DNA of 34,522 nucleotides from Beijerinckiaceae bacterium (GCA_947474545.1 CANJJI010000035.1:1-34522), one strand, 5' to 3'. Counted from the stretch's first letter, positions 7,750-15,515 are shown. Made by a program: numbers and translations. Notes: generated by a model from the letters alone, not told the origin.

Positions 7750-8934
7750 ATGAAAAAAGCATCGGGTATTGCGATAGCTGCGTCCGTTTTGGTCGCAGCA
7801 TCTGCGCAGGCACAGCAGCCTATCAAGATCGGCGCCATTATTGCGACAACAGGCAATGACGTTCCGCAAGGCACGGAAATGGCAAACGGCATGCGTCTGG
7901 CGATCGAACACTTTGGCCCGGCCGTAAATGGCCGGCCCATTCAATTGCTGATCGAGGACGATGGCTCGAACCCCAACACCGGCTTGCAGAAAGCGCGCAA
8001 ACTGATCTCCAGCGACAATGTCGATATGATCGCAGGCGTACAATTGTCCGCCGGTGCGCTCGCCATTGCGCCAGCAACTGCAGCAGCGAAAATTCCGATG
8101 ATCATATCGCTGGCCTCAGCCAATGCGCTGACGCGCGAGCGTTGCTCCCCCTGGGTGTTCCGCGCTTCATATGCAAATTCGCAGCTTGCCGAACCTTTCG
8201 GCCCCTGGGTGTTTTCAAAGGGCTACAAGACCGTCTACACGATGGGCGCAGATTTCGTAACGCCGAAGGAGTTTGCGGCCAATTTTCGCGCGACCTATGA
8301 AAAGGCCGGCGGCAAGGTGATCAACGAGGTTTTCTCGCCTTTCAACAAAACGCAGGATTTCGGGCCTTATCTGGCGCAGGCCCGCGCCGCCAATCCTGAC
8401 GCCATCCTTGCCTTTTATTATGGGGCTGAAGCCATCCTGTTCACGAAGCAATATGAATCCTTTGGCATGAAGGGGAAGGTGCCGCTGATCGCGATGATTG
8501 GCACGACGCCGGTCATGTTGCGCGGCGCGCAGGGCGACAGTGCGGAAGGCATCATCTCCTCGCTCAATTATATTCCTGAATTGCAGAACCCCGAGAATAT
8601 CGCGTTTCAGAAAGCCTATCGCGAGAAATTTGGCGGCGGTGCGTCGGAGTTTGCCGTGATGGCCTATGATTCCATGCGCTTTGCCATCGAAGCCGCCAAA
8701 AAGGTCAATGGCAAGGTGGAGGATCGTATCGCCCTTGCCAAGGCCATTTCGCAGGTTTCCTTTAATGGCCCGCGCGGCCCGACCAAGATGAACCCCGCCA
8801 CCAATCAGGTGGATCAGAATATCTACATCGCCAAGACCGTGAAGAAGGGCAATGACGTGGTATTTGAATTGCTGGATACCATTCAGAACGTCAGCACGGA
8901 TGCGGCCCAATGCAAAATGGGGCCGCTGGAATAG
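7750..8934 (+). CDS. Branched-chain amino acid-type ABC transporter substrate-binding protein
   Basis: A secreted binding protein of 394 residues of the LivJ-like (periplasmic binding protein type 1) group. The signal peptide (MKKASGIAIAASVLVAASAQ) is followed by QPIKIGAIIATTGNDVPQG. Further motifs are GMRLAIEHFGPAVNGRPIQL, LIEDDGSNPNTGLQKARKLI and a C-terminal FAVMAYDSMRFAIEAAKKV, the standard layout of this family. These proteins bind branched-chain amino acids, amides or aromatic acids; the ligand here is unknown. The start is the ATG at 7750, with GGGAG ten bases upstream. No permease or ATPase genes follow, so it is an orphan receptor or uses a transporter encoded elsewhere. A hairpin with a T run closes the unit. 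Confidence 0.9.
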   Translation: MKKASGIAIAASVLVAASAQAQQPIKIGAIIATTGNDVPQGTEMANGMRLAIEHFGPAVNGRPIQLLIEDDGSNPNTGLQKARKLISSDNVDMIAGVQLSAGALAIAPATAAAKIPMIISLASANALTRERCSPWVFRASYANSQLAEPFGPWVFSKGYKTVYTMGADFVTPKEFAANFRATYEKAGGKVINEVFSPFNKTQDFGPYLAQARAANPDAILAFYYGAEAILFTKQYESFGMKGKVPLIAMIGTTPVMLRGAQGDSAEGIISSLNYIPELQNPENIAFQKAYREKFGGGASEFAVMAYDSMRFAIEAAKKVNGKVEDRIALAKAISQVSFNGPRGPTKMNPATNQVDQNIYIAKTVKKGNDVVFELLDTIQNVSTDAAQCKMGPLE

Positions 8935-8958
8935 CGGTTTCAATACGCTAGTGCCGTG

Positions 8959-8995
8959 CAGCAGGAGATTCTTGGATCTCCTGTTGTAACTTTTT
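8959..8995 (+). terminator. Probable rho-independent terminator after the ABC binding-protein gene
   Basis: An 11-bp stem with one G-U pair (CAGCAGGAGAT with ATCTCCTGTTG) closes a 6-nt loop. Five T residues follow after a 4-nt gap, so efficiency may be moderate. It starts 24 bp past the stop codon. Confidence 0.7.
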
Positions 8996-9156
8996 CCACT
9001 GTGACAAGTTTACTACGACGCGCAGTTATTGCTTTAAATAACTATGATATCATAAGTTTTTTCTTGCATTCAAGACCCGCACTGCCCGATAAATAAATTG
9101 TAAACACCATGTAACGGCAAACGTTCCATTTCGAGAACAGCGTCCGGGAGTAAACA

Positions 9157-9726
9157 ATGAAGCGCGTATCCCTTACATTTATCGGTATTGGCCTGAGCCT
9201 CGGACTTGCCGCCTGCAATCAAACTGCTCCATCAGCTGATCTGGGCGCTTCCGCCGCTGTTCCATTGGCTGCGGCAGAGCCAATGCCCGCGCCATCCCGC
9301 CCTTCACCGGCCCGCGTAGCCGCTGGTCCTGCGCCTGCCGCTGTCGTTGCGCAGGACGACATGCAAAGCCAGCCGCCGATCTATACGCCGCTGGTCGATA
9401 TGCATAACAAATCGCAAGCCAAGTTCGAACGGGACCATGCGGAATGCCGTTTGCGCGCGGAGCCTCAGGAACGCGCCGCACGTGATGCGATGGCGCAACA
9501 ACAGGCCGGCACTGCAATCGCTGTCGCAGGGGCCTTATCCGGCTTTATTCCCGTGCGCGGGTTCGGCCAGGCCGTGAATGCTTCGCGCGCTGGCGGTGCG
9601 GCCCAGGACCTTGGTGGCAACATCGCCGCAGGCGGGGCTGAGCGCAATGCGGCCGCAACAGACGATTACGCTTTGGTGGTCAATAATTGCTTGTCGCGGC
9701 GCGGCTATACTCTTCTGCGCGGTTGA
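9157..9726 (+). CDS. Glycine-rich outer-membrane-type lipoprotein
   Basis: A predicted lipoprotein of 189 residues. The signal sequence MKRVSLTFIGIGLSLGLAAC ends in a lipobox with Cys20; position +2 is Asn, so retention in the inner membrane is not signalled. A long Ala/Pro-rich linker follows to about residue 75. The second half has DHAECRLRAEP, a glycine-zipper-like stretch (AGTAIAVAGALSGFIPVRGF to DLGGNIAAGG) and an end NNCLSRRGYTLL. The pairing of an early Cys and a final CLSRRGY is typical of glycine-zipper lipoproteins of alphaproteobacteria, whose role in envelope stability is only presumed. GGGAG lies seven bases before the ATG. A terminator follows. Confidence 0.75.
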   Translation: MKRVSLTFIGIGLSLGLAACNQTAPSADLGASAAVPLAAAEPMPAPSRPSPARVAAGPAPAAVVAQDDMQSQPPIYTPLVDMHNKSQAKFERDHAECRLRAEPQERAARDAMAQQQAGTAIAVAGALSGFIPVRGFGQAVNASRAGGAAQDLGGNIAAGGAERNAAATDDYALVVNNCLSRRGYTLLRG

Positions 9727-9745
9727 TATTGCCGCTGCAAAAACG

Positions 9746-9778
9746 ATGCGGTGAGCAAACAATTCTCCACCGCATTTT
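9746..9778 (+). terminator. Probable terminator after the lipoprotein gene
   Basis: ATGCGGTG pairs with CACCGCAT (8 bp); two further pairs form beyond a bulged base, and TTTT follows. It lies 20 bp past the lipoprotein stop codon and just upstream of the proposed ygfZ promoter. Confidence 0.6.
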
Positions 9779-9804
9779 GATTGCATCGGGTAAGGTCCTA
9801 TATA
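9777..9804 (+). promoter_or_regulatory. Candidate sigma-70-type promoter of ygfZ
   Basis: TTGATT and TATATA are separated by 16 bp. Transcription would start near 9811, giving a leader of about 20 nt before the ATG at 9830. The assignment rests on box resemblance only. Confidence 0.35.
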
Positions 9805-9831
9805 GCAGAAACCATCTTTGGATTCTGCTAT
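9802..9831. repeat. 9-bp inverted repeat spanning the ygfZ start codon
   Basis: ATAGCAGAA (9802-9810) and TTCTGCTAT (9823-9831) are perfect inverted copies separated by 12 bp. The right arm contains the first two bases of the ygfZ ATG, and a T-G pair extends the stem over the third. The left arm overlaps the candidate -10 box. It could act as a DNA operator, or as an RNA hairpin hiding the start codon if transcription begins farther upstream. Confidence 0.6.
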
Positions 9832-10654
9832 GATCACCCAAACTGCCCTGCTTTCGTCCCGATCGGTTTTGCGCCTGGGCGGCGGTGATGCGCGCTCCTG
9901 GCTCCAAAGCCTCGTGACCAACGAAATTGGGAACCTCAAAAGCGGCGAAGGCAAGTTTGCAGCTTTGCTGTCGCCGCAGGGGAAAATTCTGTTTGATTTT
10001 TTTGTCGTGACTGACGGCGACGCGCTACTGATTGACTGCGCTGCAGATCAGGCCACATCCCTGCTCAAGCGTCTCGTTATGTATAAATTGCGCGCCGATA
10101 TTGCGCTCAGCGATGCAAGTTCCGGCTTGATGGCCGCCGCAGCTTGGGGCGACGCACCTCCACCGGTCAGCCGGGCGATCATCTATCGCGATCCGAGACT
10201 CGACGCACTTGGCTGGCGGCTGATTGGCGAAGCGCAGGAATTCGATCTGATCGGAATCGAAGGTGGTCGCGAAGATGCCTACCACGCCCACAGGATCGCA
10301 TGCGGAATCCCACAGGGTGGACTGGATTTTGCTTACGGCGATGCGTTTCCCCACGATGCCAATATGGACCTGCTGAACGGTGTCGATTTCAAAAAGGGCT
10401 GCTATATAGGCCAGGAAGTTGTCTCGCGGGTGCATCACCGCGGCACCGCACGAAAGCGGATCGTGAAAGTGAGATTTGATGGCACTGCTCCCGCAATCAG
10501 AAGTCCAATCTCTGGGGGAGAGATAGTGATCGGTGAAATGGGGTCATCCGCAGGCGGGCATGGCCTCGCGATGCTGAGAACCGATCGTGCAGACGAATTT
10601 AGAGCGTCAGGAATTAAGTTATACGCAGGTAGCGCAGAAATAGTCATGGACTGA
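9830..10654 (+). CDS. ygfZ: YgfZ/GcvT-domain folate-binding protein
   Basis: A cytoplasmic protein of 274 residues related to the T protein of glycine cleavage. YgfZ (human IBA57) binds tetrahydrofolate and is needed for maturation or repair of some iron-sulfur proteins. The signature is KGCYIGQEVVSRVHHRGTAR near residue 190, containing the conserved Cys. The N-terminal part has RLGGGDARSWLQSLVTNEI and LSPQGKILFDFFV, also typical. The ATG at 9830 is preferred to a TTG at 9818, which would add four residues; no clear Shine-Dalgarno sequence precedes either, and an inverted repeat covers the start. The gene stands alone between two terminators. Confidence 0.9.
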   Translation: MITQTALLSSRSVLRLGGGDARSWLQSLVTNEIGNLKSGEGKFAALLSPQGKILFDFFVVTDGDALLIDCAADQATSLLKRLVMYKLRADIALSDASSGLMAAAAWGDAPPPVSRAIIYRDPRLDALGWRLIGEAQEFDLIGIEGGREDAYHAHRIACGIPQGGLDFAYGDAFPHDANMDLLNGVDFKKGCYIGQEVVSRVHHRGTARKRIVKVRFDGTAPAIRSPISGGEIVIGEMGSSAGGHGLAMLRTDRADEFRASGIKLYAGSAEIVMD

Positions 10655-10669
10655 GCGCCTAAGAATAAA

Positions 10670-10710
10670 GGAAACCGGAGGCATGGCGGGTGCGCTCCGG
10701 TTTCCATTTT
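10670..10710. terminator. Strong hairpin between ygfZ and the convergent DUF4394 gene
   Basis: GGAAACCGGAG and CTCCGGTTTCC form a perfect 11-bp stem around a 14-nt loop. On the plus strand ATTTT follows, and on the minus strand the stem is followed by TTTATTC, so it may stop both convergent genes. Confidence 0.75.
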
Positions 10711-10752
10711 CCACGCATCGATTGAACGTTCAGATGCGTGAAACAAGCGAAC

Positions 10753-11523
10753 TTATTGCAAAATCGCGATATCAGTGATCTTGCCCTTCACGCCTGCGAT
10801 CTTGCCGGCGGACGTCGCCTTGCCGGTTTCAAGATCGACGCTGTACAGCGTGTCATCACCCATCAACCATGCGGCGTTCGTGCCTTCGGCTGTCGACATA
10901 ATGTCGAAAGACCAGGAGGTCGCCTTGACACCGAGTTTGCCGACTGCGCCCAGCACGCCATCATTCGGCGGCGCCTGCTTCAACAGTCCACCAATCGTTC
11001 CATCGATATCAAACAGGGTGGTGGTCTTGGTGCCCTTCACGGAATTGGTATAGGCGCCCGCAATGACATTGGGCTTTTCACCCTTGTGCATATCCGCATC
11101 GGCGAATTTCAGATCGCCGTCCTTTGTGACCTTGCCATCGTCGACATTGGCGCGAAGGTTCATGCCATTGGCGCCGATAATGCGCATCCGGTCCGCGACC
11201 GGGTTGAAATCGACAGTGGCCATCGTGCCTGCGGGAAGCATCGTTTCGAGTTTGGACTTTACGGCAGCCTTGCCGGAAGCCGGGTCGATGGTGACGACTG
11301 TGCCGTCGGAAGCCAGTCCGTACAGCATGCCATCTGCCGGACGGACGTCGATACCGACGATCGGCCCCGCCCCGGTAATCTTGACGGTTTTCGTGACTTT
11401 CTTTGCCCTGGCGTCGACATGTACCAGAGTATCGCCACCCACGAGCGCGGCGATGGTCTGGGCGTGAGCTGTGCCTGCAAATGCGGTTGCAAGCAGAGTG
11501 GAAGCGAAAAGAACGGCTTTCAT
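10753..11523 (-). CDS. DUF4394-type secreted protein
   Basis: A protein of 256 residues with a signal peptide (MKAVLFASTLLATAFAGTAH, cleavage after AHA). The mature part consists of repeated short strand units of the beta-propeller kind: TLVHVDARAKKV, GPIVGIDVRPADGMLYGLAS, TVVTIDPASGK, then VDFNPVADRMRIIGANGMNL, which is the most characteristic block of the DUF4394 family. It ends LYSVDLETGKAT and ITDIAIL. Biochemical function is unknown; proteins of this family are exported. It is divergent from the ECF sigma gene, separated by 173 bp carrying a nested palindrome, so it is a good candidate for a target of that sigma factor. A hairpin lies between its stop and that of ygfZ. Confidence 0.8.
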   Translation of the reverse strand: MKAVLFASTLLATAFAGTAHAQTIAALVGGDTLVHVDARAKKVTKTVKITGAGPIVGIDVRPADGMLYGLASDGTVVTIDPASGKAAVKSKLETMLPAGTMATVDFNPVADRMRIIGANGMNLRANVDDGKVTKDGDLKFADADMHKGEKPNVIAGAYTNSVKGTKTTTLFDIDGTIGGLLKQAPPNDGVLGAVGKLGVKATSWSFDIMSTAEGTNAAWLMGDDTLYSVDLETGKATSAGKIAGVKGKITDIAILQ

Positions 11524-11591
11524 TGAAGTCTCCCTTGTTCAGACTCAGGCATTGCCTGCTGACAAGGGCGGTACTCCGTAATCCGCTTGGG

Positions 11592-11649
11592 AGATGCAGC
11601 GCTCACGATTTCGTGATGTCTGTTGCCCGCTATATCAAGCGCTGCATCT
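11592..11649. repeat. Nested palindromes between the DUF4394 gene and the sigma factor gene
   Basis: An outer pair of perfect 12-bp arms, AGATGCAGCGCT (11592-11603) and AGCGCTGCATCT (11638-11649), encloses 34 bp. Inside, TCACGA and TCGTGA (11603-11616) form a second perfect inverted repeat with a 2-nt centre. The element occupies the middle of the divergent region, 68 bp from the DUF4394 start and 47 bp from the sigma start. No T run follows, so it is unlikely to be a plain terminator; it could be an operator, a cruciform or an RNA structure. Confidence 0.75.
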
Positions 11650-11696
11650 AAATTATGCTTTGGCGCGTATACTGTCTGGTATTCCGGAAAGGTTTC

Positions 11697-12260
11697 ATGG
11701 AACAGCAAGACCCCACCGCCGCGACCGACACCTCGCTCGCCGACGCCTTGGCCCGGTGCGCACGTGGCGAGCAACAGGCGTTGCGCCAGATTTACGATTC
11801 TGAAGCGCCGACCATGATTGGCATAGCAATGCGTGTCTTGCGGCGCAGAGATATGGCAGAAGAATGCGTACACGACGCGTTTTTGCGTATTTATCAGAAG
11901 GCGGACAGTTTTGATCCCGCTCGCGGTTCGCCTCGTGCCTGGATTTACACCATCGTGCGCAATCGCGCTCTCAACATCGTACGCGGCGAGGCCCGAACTG
12001 ATCTCGTCGATGATTTCGAGCCGATCGGGCTGACTGATGATAGTGAAAACCCGGAAGACGCGATGTTGAGGCTGTCCGATGCGCGATCTTTGAAACGTTG
12101 TCTGGAGACGCTCGCGCCTGTCAGGCGTAAAATATTGTTGCTGGCCTATATGCACGGCCTCACACATGGCGAAATTGCTGGCAAGATCGGCATGCCGCTC
12201 GGTACAGTCAAATCATGGATACGGCGCTCGCTCTTATCGCTTCGGGAGTGCCTGGCATGA
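11697..12260 (+). CDS. ECF sigma factor (SigK-like, paired with RskA-type anti-sigma)
   Basis: A sigma factor of 187 residues of the extracytoplasmic function class, which directs RNA polymerase to a small set of envelope or oxidative stress promoters. Region 2 spans roughly residues 25-95 and includes DMAEECVHDAFLRIYQKADS and GSPRAWIYTIVRNRALN. Region 4 spans 133-182 with the helix-turn-helix LTHGEIAGKIGMPLGTVKSW. The ATG at 11697 follows GGAAAGG; an upstream in-frame start would add 14 unconserved residues. The stop overlaps the start of the anti-sigma gene (ATGA), the standard arrangement for a regulated ECF pair. The divergent DUF4394 gene is a likely target, though I cannot identify the promoter boxes with confidence. 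Confidence 0.9.
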   Translation: MEQQDPTAATDTSLADALARCARGEQQALRQIYDSEAPTMIGIAMRVLRRRDMAEECVHDAFLRIYQKADSFDPARGSPRAWIYTIVRNRALNIVRGEARTDLVDDFEPIGLTDDSENPEDAMLRLSDARSLKRCLETLAPVRRKILLLAYMHGLTHGEIAGKIGMPLGTVKSWIRRSLLSLRECLA

Positions 12261-12988
12261 TGACCCGGGAAGACAAGGACATTCTGGCCGCCGAATATGC
12301 GATGGGGCTTCTGGCTGGCGAAGAAGCTGCGCAGGCTGAGCAGCTGCTTGCCGATGATGAGGAATTCATCGCCATGCATGTACGCTGGCGGGAACGGTTA
12401 AGCGAAATTGACGCGACGGCCACAAAGGTCACGCCAGACGCAGCGCTCTGGACGCGCATAGAAGCGGCATTGCCCCGCGCGGCCAAACCACAGATCGCAA
12501 AAATGTCTTCACCTTTACCTTCGCCGCTTTTGCGATTGAAGGATTTGTGGGACAGCCTCGGATTCTGGCGGCCGGCCGGTCTTGTAGCCACCATGGCGGC
12601 GCTCGTGCTCGCCGCCGGGCTTGGACTTTCTGTGCGTGAGGTGGGGCGGCAACCTGTACTCGTCGCGGTCTTGATGACCGAAAACAATCAGCCCGGTGCT
12701 ATCGTGAACGTTCTTGCAGATGGCCGCGCCGAGCTCGTGCCCCTGGGCGATATTCCTGTGCCTGCCGGGCGCGTATTACAAATCTGGACATTGTGGGATC
12801 GGGTGCGCGGCCCTGTCTCGGTTGGATTGGCTCAATCTGCGCGACGGCTTGATCTTGAGGTGAAAGCCCTGCCCCGTACAACCGCCACGCAGTTGTTTGA
12901 AATTACGCTGGAGCCAGAAGGTGGTTCACCAACAGGGCGGCCAACTGGTCCCGTATTGATGAAGGGCAATGCAACGACCGCTTTGTGA
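12257..12988 (+). CDS. RskA-like membrane anti-sigma factor
   Basis: A single-pass inner membrane protein of 243 residues that would hold the ECF sigma factor inactive. The cytoplasmic part has YAMGLLAGEEAAQAEQLLAD and HVRWRERLSEID (41-52), the RskA-type sigma-binding region. A transmembrane helix lies at about residues 105-125 (RPAGLVATMAALVLAAGLGL). The periplasmic domain contains VLQIWTLWDRV and SVGLAQSARRLDLEV, which match the C-terminal RskA domain, and ends GPVLMKGNATTAL. There is no HxxxCxxC zinc motif, so this is not a zinc-binding anti-sigma. Release of the sigma factor probably needs proteolysis of the membrane helix, as in the Mycobacterium RskA system; the signal is unknown. Confidence 0.85.
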   Translation: MMTREDKDILAAEYAMGLLAGEEAAQAEQLLADDEEFIAMHVRWRERLSEIDATATKVTPDAALWTRIEAALPRAAKPQIAKMSSPLPSPLLRLKDLWDSLGFWRPAGLVATMAALVLAAGLGLSVREVGRQPVLVAVLMTENNQPGAIVNVLADGRAELVPLGDIPVPAGRVLQIWTLWDRVRGPVSVGLAQSARRLDLEVKALPRTTATQLFEITLEPEGGSPTGRPTGPVLMKGNATTAL

Positions 12989-13034
12989 AGTGCGAAGCGT
13001 CTCGCGCAAAAACTCTTCACAGTTCGAGCGGCCC

Positions 13035-13454
13035 TCAGGACTTGTCCTGCGTCCATTTGGGCGAAGCGATGTCCGTGTTCTGCACGGCCACCGTCACCCA
13101 GTGATCACCACGCTTCTGCACAACGCGCAAGCTTACGCCTTCCCGCGCGGGGATCGTCTGGCCGGAATCCCCGGTTTCTCCGGACATTCTGAATCTGGAA
13201 TGGTACTGGGCCACGTCTGAACCAAGAAACCGAACATCGATTTCCAATGTTTCGCGCAAACTGGCCTTAAAAGGCCCCTGATGTAATTTGCTTATCAGCT
13301 CCAGATAATCTGCCCGGCTCTTCTTCCACACCCCGTGCACGGTTACAAATTGCACGTCTTCAGCGAGTGCCGCGACCATGGCTTCAGCGTCATGTCTGTT
13401 CCAGGCATGATTGAACTGATCCTCAATCGCAAGAATAGCCTGCCTGTCATCCAT
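13035..13454 (-). CDS. SnoaL/SgcJ-like (NTF2 fold) small protein
   Basis: A protein of 139 residues with the cone-shaped NTF2-like fold of the SgcJ/EcaC or DUF4440 group. It starts with MDDRQAILAIEDQFNHAWNR, followed by HDAEAMVAALAEDVQFVTVH and GVWKKSRADYLELIS, the usual opening helices of this family. The second half provides the beta sheet (DVRFLGSDVAQYHSRF, GVSLRVVQKRGDHWVTVAVQ) and ends with NTDI. Family members are ketosteroid isomerase-like enzymes or binding proteins; no catalytic role can be assigned. It is convergent with the anti-sigma gene, whose stop is 46 bp away, and lies just downstream of the outer membrane protein gene on the same strand (21 bp gap), so those two may be cotranscribed. 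Confidence 0.8.
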   Translation of the reverse strand: MDDRQAILAIEDQFNHAWNRHDAEAMVAALAEDVQFVTVHGVWKKSRADYLELISKLHQGPFKASLRETLEIDVRFLGSDVAQYHSRFRMSGETGDSGQTIPAREGVSLRVVQKRGDHWVTVAVQNTDIASPKWTQDKS

Positions 13455-13475
13455 AAAAACTATTCCGCCGGGTTT

Positions 13476-14096
13476 TCAGTGAATACCAAAGCCCATGCCG
13501 CCGGCGCCAATCCCCGGCGCGAGCAGGCTGCGGCTGTTGCTGTTGGACACGCTGACGCCGACACCGACCGTCAGCTTGTTCGTCACCGCATAGTCAAAAC
13601 CTGCGCCGACGGTGGCGAAAGTTTTGGTCGCACCACCGCCACCGAAAACGCCATTGATGGATTCAGCCGTTGTCCCAAAGCCGAATGTAGTCGGCTTGGC
13701 GAGCACTGCGCCCGCAGTCACATAGGGCGTGAGACGGCCCATGTTATAGCCTGCCTTCACACTGGCCGAAGCGTAGTCGTAGCCCGAAAATGAATTGCGC
13801 TGAAACAGGGCTGGCGAATATCCGGCGCTCGCCCTTACGCCAAGTACGACATTATTTGAAAACAAATGATCGTATCCGATATAGCCGCCTCCGCCTACCT
13901 GCCCCTTTGCACCCTTGCGAGAGAGCGCAAACACTTCGGTTCCGGCGTAAAGACCTTTCCAGAAAGAATCGCCATTTGTGGCAAGTCCCGGGGCCGCAGC
14001 AAACAGGGGCAGGCCTGCCGGACGCGCTTCTTCGGCCCGAACAGCCGTTGCAACGGCGCAGATGGCCAACAGGGCGAAGCTTGCGCTCAGTTTCAT
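13476..14096 (-). CDS. Small outer membrane beta-barrel protein (Omp25/opacity-like)
   Basis: A protein of 206 residues with a signal peptide (MKLSASFALLAICAVATAVR, cleavage after VRA). The mature part alternates hydrophobic and polar residues in strands typical of 8-stranded barrels: FWKGLYAGTEVFALS, GGGGYIGYDHLFSNNVVLGV, ASVKAGYNMGRLTPYVTAGA, KTFATVGAGFDYAVTNKLTV and GVGVSVSNSNS. The closing residues GMGFGIH lack the usual terminal Phe. Relatives are abundant surface proteins of alphaproteobacteria. The ATG at 14096 is preferred over a GTG one codon upstream. It is divergent from lpxB across a 206-bp region in which I could not pick a convincing promoter. Confidence 0.75.
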   Translation of the reverse strand: MKLSASFALLAICAVATAVRAEEARPAGLPLFAAAPGLATNGDSFWKGLYAGTEVFALSRKGAKGQVGGGGYIGYDHLFSNNVVLGVRASAGYSPALFQRNSFSGYDYASASVKAGYNMGRLTPYVTAGAVLAKPTTFGFGTTAESINGVFGGGGATKTFATVGAGFDYAVTNKLTVGVGVSVSNSNSRSLLAPGIGAGGMGFGIH

Positions 14097-14302
14097 CACG
14101 AATGCCTATTTTCACGGATGCCAGAGTGTCCAGCATACTACATTCGACTGCGGCATCAAAAAGGCTTTGATTGCTGATCCTGTCCGGCGGTCAATAGGAT
14201 AACCAACCTGCGTTGCGTGCGAGAGGTGCGGCAGCTATGAGGGCCGTGTTGGAGGCTGCGCCTTTCCCAATGTCAAGCTGTCGAGATTTCAATGGTCTGC
14301 CC

Positions 14303-15475
14303 ATGCCCCGCATATTGATATTATCCGGTGAGGCCTCCGGGGACCAGCATGGAGCCAGTCTTGCCGAAGCGCTGAAAAGTCGGGATCCCGATATCGAACT
14401 GGAGGGCCTTGGTGGCGCGCGGATGGAGGCGGCCGGCGTGCGGCTGCTTTCGGGAATCGACAAGCTCGACATCATCGGCGTACCAACTCTCCCGGAATTG
14501 CGCCGCGCTTATGTCGTCTTTCACAAACTGGCCCGCTACATCCGGGAAAATACTTTCGATGCGGTGGTGCTGATCGATAATCCCGGCCTGAACCTGCGGC
14601 TTGCTCGTGTCGCAAAGCGGGCAGGACAAAGGGTAATTTATTACATTGCGCCGCAAATCTGGGCCTGGAATGAAGGACGGATCAAGAAAATCCGCCGGTA
14701 TGTAGACCGGCTGCTGGTCATCCTGCCATTTGAACGCGCCTATTTCGGAAAGGCGGGTGTCGATTGCCGGTTCGTCGGCCACCCCATCATGGACGAACTC
14801 CAGCAAGACTACGATGTTGCAGCGCTTCGCCGGGAATTCGGCCTGAGCGAGGCTGGCTCCATCGTCGGCTTGCTTCCCGGCAGCCGCAAAAGCGAGATTC
14901 TGCGTCTCCTGCCGGTCATGCTCGACGCCGCGAAGCTACTGCTCGCGGAAAATTCGTCAAAAGGGGGAGCTGCGCGCCAATGTGTGCTGGTCCACGCAGC
15001 TTCCGTGCCGCGCGATATGATAGATGGGTTCATCGCGGCAGCCGGCATTGCCATCACGGTCATCCCCGAACGTCCTTACGAGGCAATCGCACTGTGCGAC
15101 GCCGTCATGGTCGCATCCGGGACCGCGACCTTGCAGACCGCGCTTGTTGGCAGACCCATGACAATCGTCTACCGCACGGGCGCGTTGACGTATCAAATCT
15201 ACAAGCGGCTGATCAAAGTGCCCTGGATAGGCCTTGCCAATCTGGTCGCTGGCCGCCAGATCGCGGCAGAGCTGATCCAGGATAATCTCACGCCGGACAG
15301 GCTGACGGTGGAAATCGAATTGTTGCTCACACCGGAGCGGGCACAGCAAGCCCGCGACGTTTCGGCAGAATTGCGAAAATCCATGGGTGCGCCCGGCGCA
15401 TCCGGCCGTGCGGCGGACGAAATCATGAACATGATCCGTGAAGCATCTAACAATAGCCGGACCTTGATTGCGTAG
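14303..15475 (+). CDS. lpxB: Lipid-A-disaccharide synthase
   Basis: LpxB is a GT19 glycosyltransferase at the inner membrane that joins UDP-2,3-diacylglucosamine and lipid X to make the lipid A disaccharide. The 390-residue product has the family length. The N-terminal motif ILILSGEASGDQHGASLAEA is diagnostic; later come VLIDNPGLNLRLARVAKR, YYIAPQIWAWNEGRIKKIRR, VGHPIMDEL, LLPGSRKSEI and VASGTATLQTALVGRPM, which form the donor site. The start ATG at 14303 gives MPRILIL directly; an earlier in-frame start at 14213 would add 30 unconserved residues. It lies 116 bp ahead of acpXL on the same strand, so the disaccharide step sits next to the VLCFA machinery. The usual neighbours lpxI and lpxA are absent here; lpxA is about 9 kb away on the other strand. 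Confidence 0.95.
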   Translation: MPRILILSGEASGDQHGASLAEALKSRDPDIELEGLGGARMEAAGVRLLSGIDKLDIIGVPTLPELRRAYVVFHKLARYIRENTFDAVVLIDNPGLNLRLARVAKRAGQRVIYYIAPQIWAWNEGRIKKIRRYVDRLLVILPFERAYFGKAGVDCRFVGHPIMDELQQDYDVAALRREFGLSEAGSIVGLLPGSRKSEILRLLPVMLDAAKLLLAENSSKGGAARQCVLVHAASVPRDMIDGFIAAAGIAITVIPERPYEAIALCDAVMVASGTATLQTALVGRPMTIVYRTGALTYQIYKRLIKVPWIGLANLVAGRQIAAELIQDNLTPDRLTVEIELLLTPERAQQARDVSAELRKSMGAPGASGRAADEIMNMIREASNNSRTLIA

Positions 15476-15485
15476 CGGTGCAAAC

Positions 15486-15515
15486 TTGCTGTCCGCAATT
15501 GCAATGGTTTATACT
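15486..15515 (+). promoter_or_regulatory. Candidate sigma-70-type promoter of the acpXL operon
   Basis: TTGCTG and TATACT are separated by 18 bp, about 77 bp before the acpXL ATG. A short perfect hairpin, GGCACC with GGTGCC (15566-15580), lies directly against the Shine-Dalgarno AGGAG at 15581. The hairpin could modulate translation; both calls rest on sequence resemblance. Confidence 0.4.

Noticed and set aside
8215-8943. 242-codon minus-strand frame opposite the ABC binding-protein gene
   Set aside because: Antisense shadow; the plus-strand reading matches a known family along its whole length.
10738-11526. 262-codon plus-strand frame opposite the DUF4394 gene
   Set aside because: It mirrors the real gene on the other strand, has no ribosome site, and its translation shows no known motifs.
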